Shown one piece after another: positions 63,699 to 64,000 of a DNA stretch of 64,000 nt; within the stretch, counting starts at the first letter, position 1, and every line of letters begins with the position of its first letter. The DNA is taken from contig NZ_JAQIBC010000006.1 in NCBI RefSeq assembly GCF_030347995.1, positions 37,252 through 101,251 of the forward strand, in the 5' to 3' direction. A program made the position numbers and the translations under genes. This stretch comes from Sulfurovum xiamenensis (GTDB taxonomy: Bacteria > Campylobacterota > Campylobacteria > Campylobacterales > Sulfurovaceae). The notes below the pieces were generated by a model. The model was not told the origin of the DNA and did not search any database. It worked only from the letters and a program-made list of their open reading frames with translations.

Positions 63699-63714
63699 TT
63701 GTATAGATAACTAC

Positions 63715-64000
63715 TTAGATAGCGTCAATAATCGCATTTAGTGTAGCAGATGGTCTCATCGCTTTCGCAGCCAACTCATCATTCGGGTGGAAATATCCAC
63801 CAACATCTTGAGGCTTACCTTCAACTTCTAAAAGTTCAGCAATGATCACTTCTTCTTTTTCGTTAAGTGCATTTGCAACAGAAGTAAACTTCGCTTCCAA
63901 TTCTGCATCACCTGAGTTAGCCAATGCATTTGCCCAGTACTGTGCCAAGTAGAAGTGAGAAGCTTTGTTATCCGGCTGACCTACTTTTCTTCCTGGTGCT
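63715..64000 (-). CDS. icd: monomeric NADP-dependent isocitrate dehydrogenase, C-terminal fragment
   Basis: Open at the right edge; about 94 C-terminal residues are visible on the minus strand. G-R-K-V-G-Q-P-D-N-K-A-S-H-F near the edge, A-Q-Y-W-A-N-A-L-A, and the final D-V-G-G-Y-F-H-P-N-D-E segment are typical of the roughly 740-residue monomeric IDH and not of the dimeric family. It works in the oxidative direction or, in reverse-TCA users, carboxylates 2-oxoglutarate. The mdh gene lies 265 bases downstream. Confidence 0.88.
   Translation of the reverse strand, partial: APGRKVGQPDNKASHFYLAQYWANALANSGDAELEAKFTSVANALNEKEEVIIAELLEVEGKPQDVGGYFHPNDELAAKAMRPSATLNAIIDAI

Noticed and set aside
1..64000. 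CRISPR arrays, tRNA or rRNA operons, transposases, integrases
   Set aside because: No regularly spaced direct repeats, cloverleaf segments, rRNA landmarks or recombinase motifs were noticed on either strand.

Overview
This window looks like a chromosomal segment of a Campylobacterota (epsilonproteobacterial) bacterium, most likely a sulfur-oxidising, autotrophic member of the Sulfurovum/Sulfurimonas type. The support is from gene families and order: a polyprenyl synthase-hemA-proS-fxsA-hemC-ubiD-like run also known from Campylobacter, a UPF0323 lipoprotein next to a glutathionylspermidine-synthase-like gene, an HsrA/CosR-type atypical response regulator, a ppiD-ftsA-ftsZ cluster, a two-subunit class I fumarase, a monomeric isocitrate dehydrogenase, and sulfur-trafficking proteins (YeeE/YedE pair plus DsrE-like). 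The genus is inference. No CRISPR array, prophage, transposase, tRNA or 16S/23S/5S rRNA gene was seen; the DNA is densely packed, mostly core genome.

Layout. 1-4.5 kb: end of pgsA, an outer-membrane porin, an unknown two-TM coiled-coil protein on the other strand, rseP and the yggS-family gene. 4.5-13.5 kb (minus strand): Fur/PerR-like regulator and 2-Cys peroxiredoxin, then a long heme/quinone run (UbiD-like decarboxylase, hemC, a DsbA/C-like thioredoxin-fold protein, fxsA, proS, hemA, polyprenyl synthase). 13.6-18 kb: rsmH, an FtsL-like protein and a solitary RND pump. 18-27.4 kb: a class II aldolase-fold protein that has lost its metal ligands, a Sel1-repeat protein, bioA, then ppiD-like/ftsA/ftsZ and the UPF0323-GSS pair. 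27.4-29.7 kb: a compact sulfur module, divergently arranged around two striking inverted repeats. 29.7-38.3 kb: housekeeping enzymes (ApaH-like phosphatase, deoxyinosine glycosylase, prmC, M48 peptidase, ABC-F, LysM/3D protein, thrC).

38.3-38.7 kb is a gene-free 447-base gap holding a promoter and a structured RNA candidate that resembles the c-di-GMP-I (GEMM-I) riboswitch. 38.7-49.7 kb: argB, lpxK, a ferritin-like DUF455 protein, an MBL-fold hydrolase, a small Cys-rich repeat protein, a thioesterase, a cluster of intergenic palindromes, the HsrA-like regulator, cmoB, a cyclophilin, rny, a 5-formyl-THF cyclo-ligase, a TlpA-like thioredoxin, ftsY and plsC. 49.9-56.2 kb: radA, acpS, a small lipoprotein, a MidA/NDUFAF7 methyltransferase, and a TolC protein and membrane-fusion-like protein that flank argD. 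56.35-56.69 kb: rnpB (RNase P RNA). 56.8-64 kb: a copper-chaperone-like HMA protein and a TCA/reverse-TCA block (sucD, sucC, fumC, fumB, fumA, mdh, icd), all on the minus strand.

The parts most worth a second look are the divergent sulfur module with its palindromes (29.05-29.2 kb), the RNA candidate upstream of thrC, the Cys-rich EAGKC repeat protein, the metal-less aldolase-fold protein, and the shortened editing region of ProS. None of these is proven to be a new system from sequence alone.
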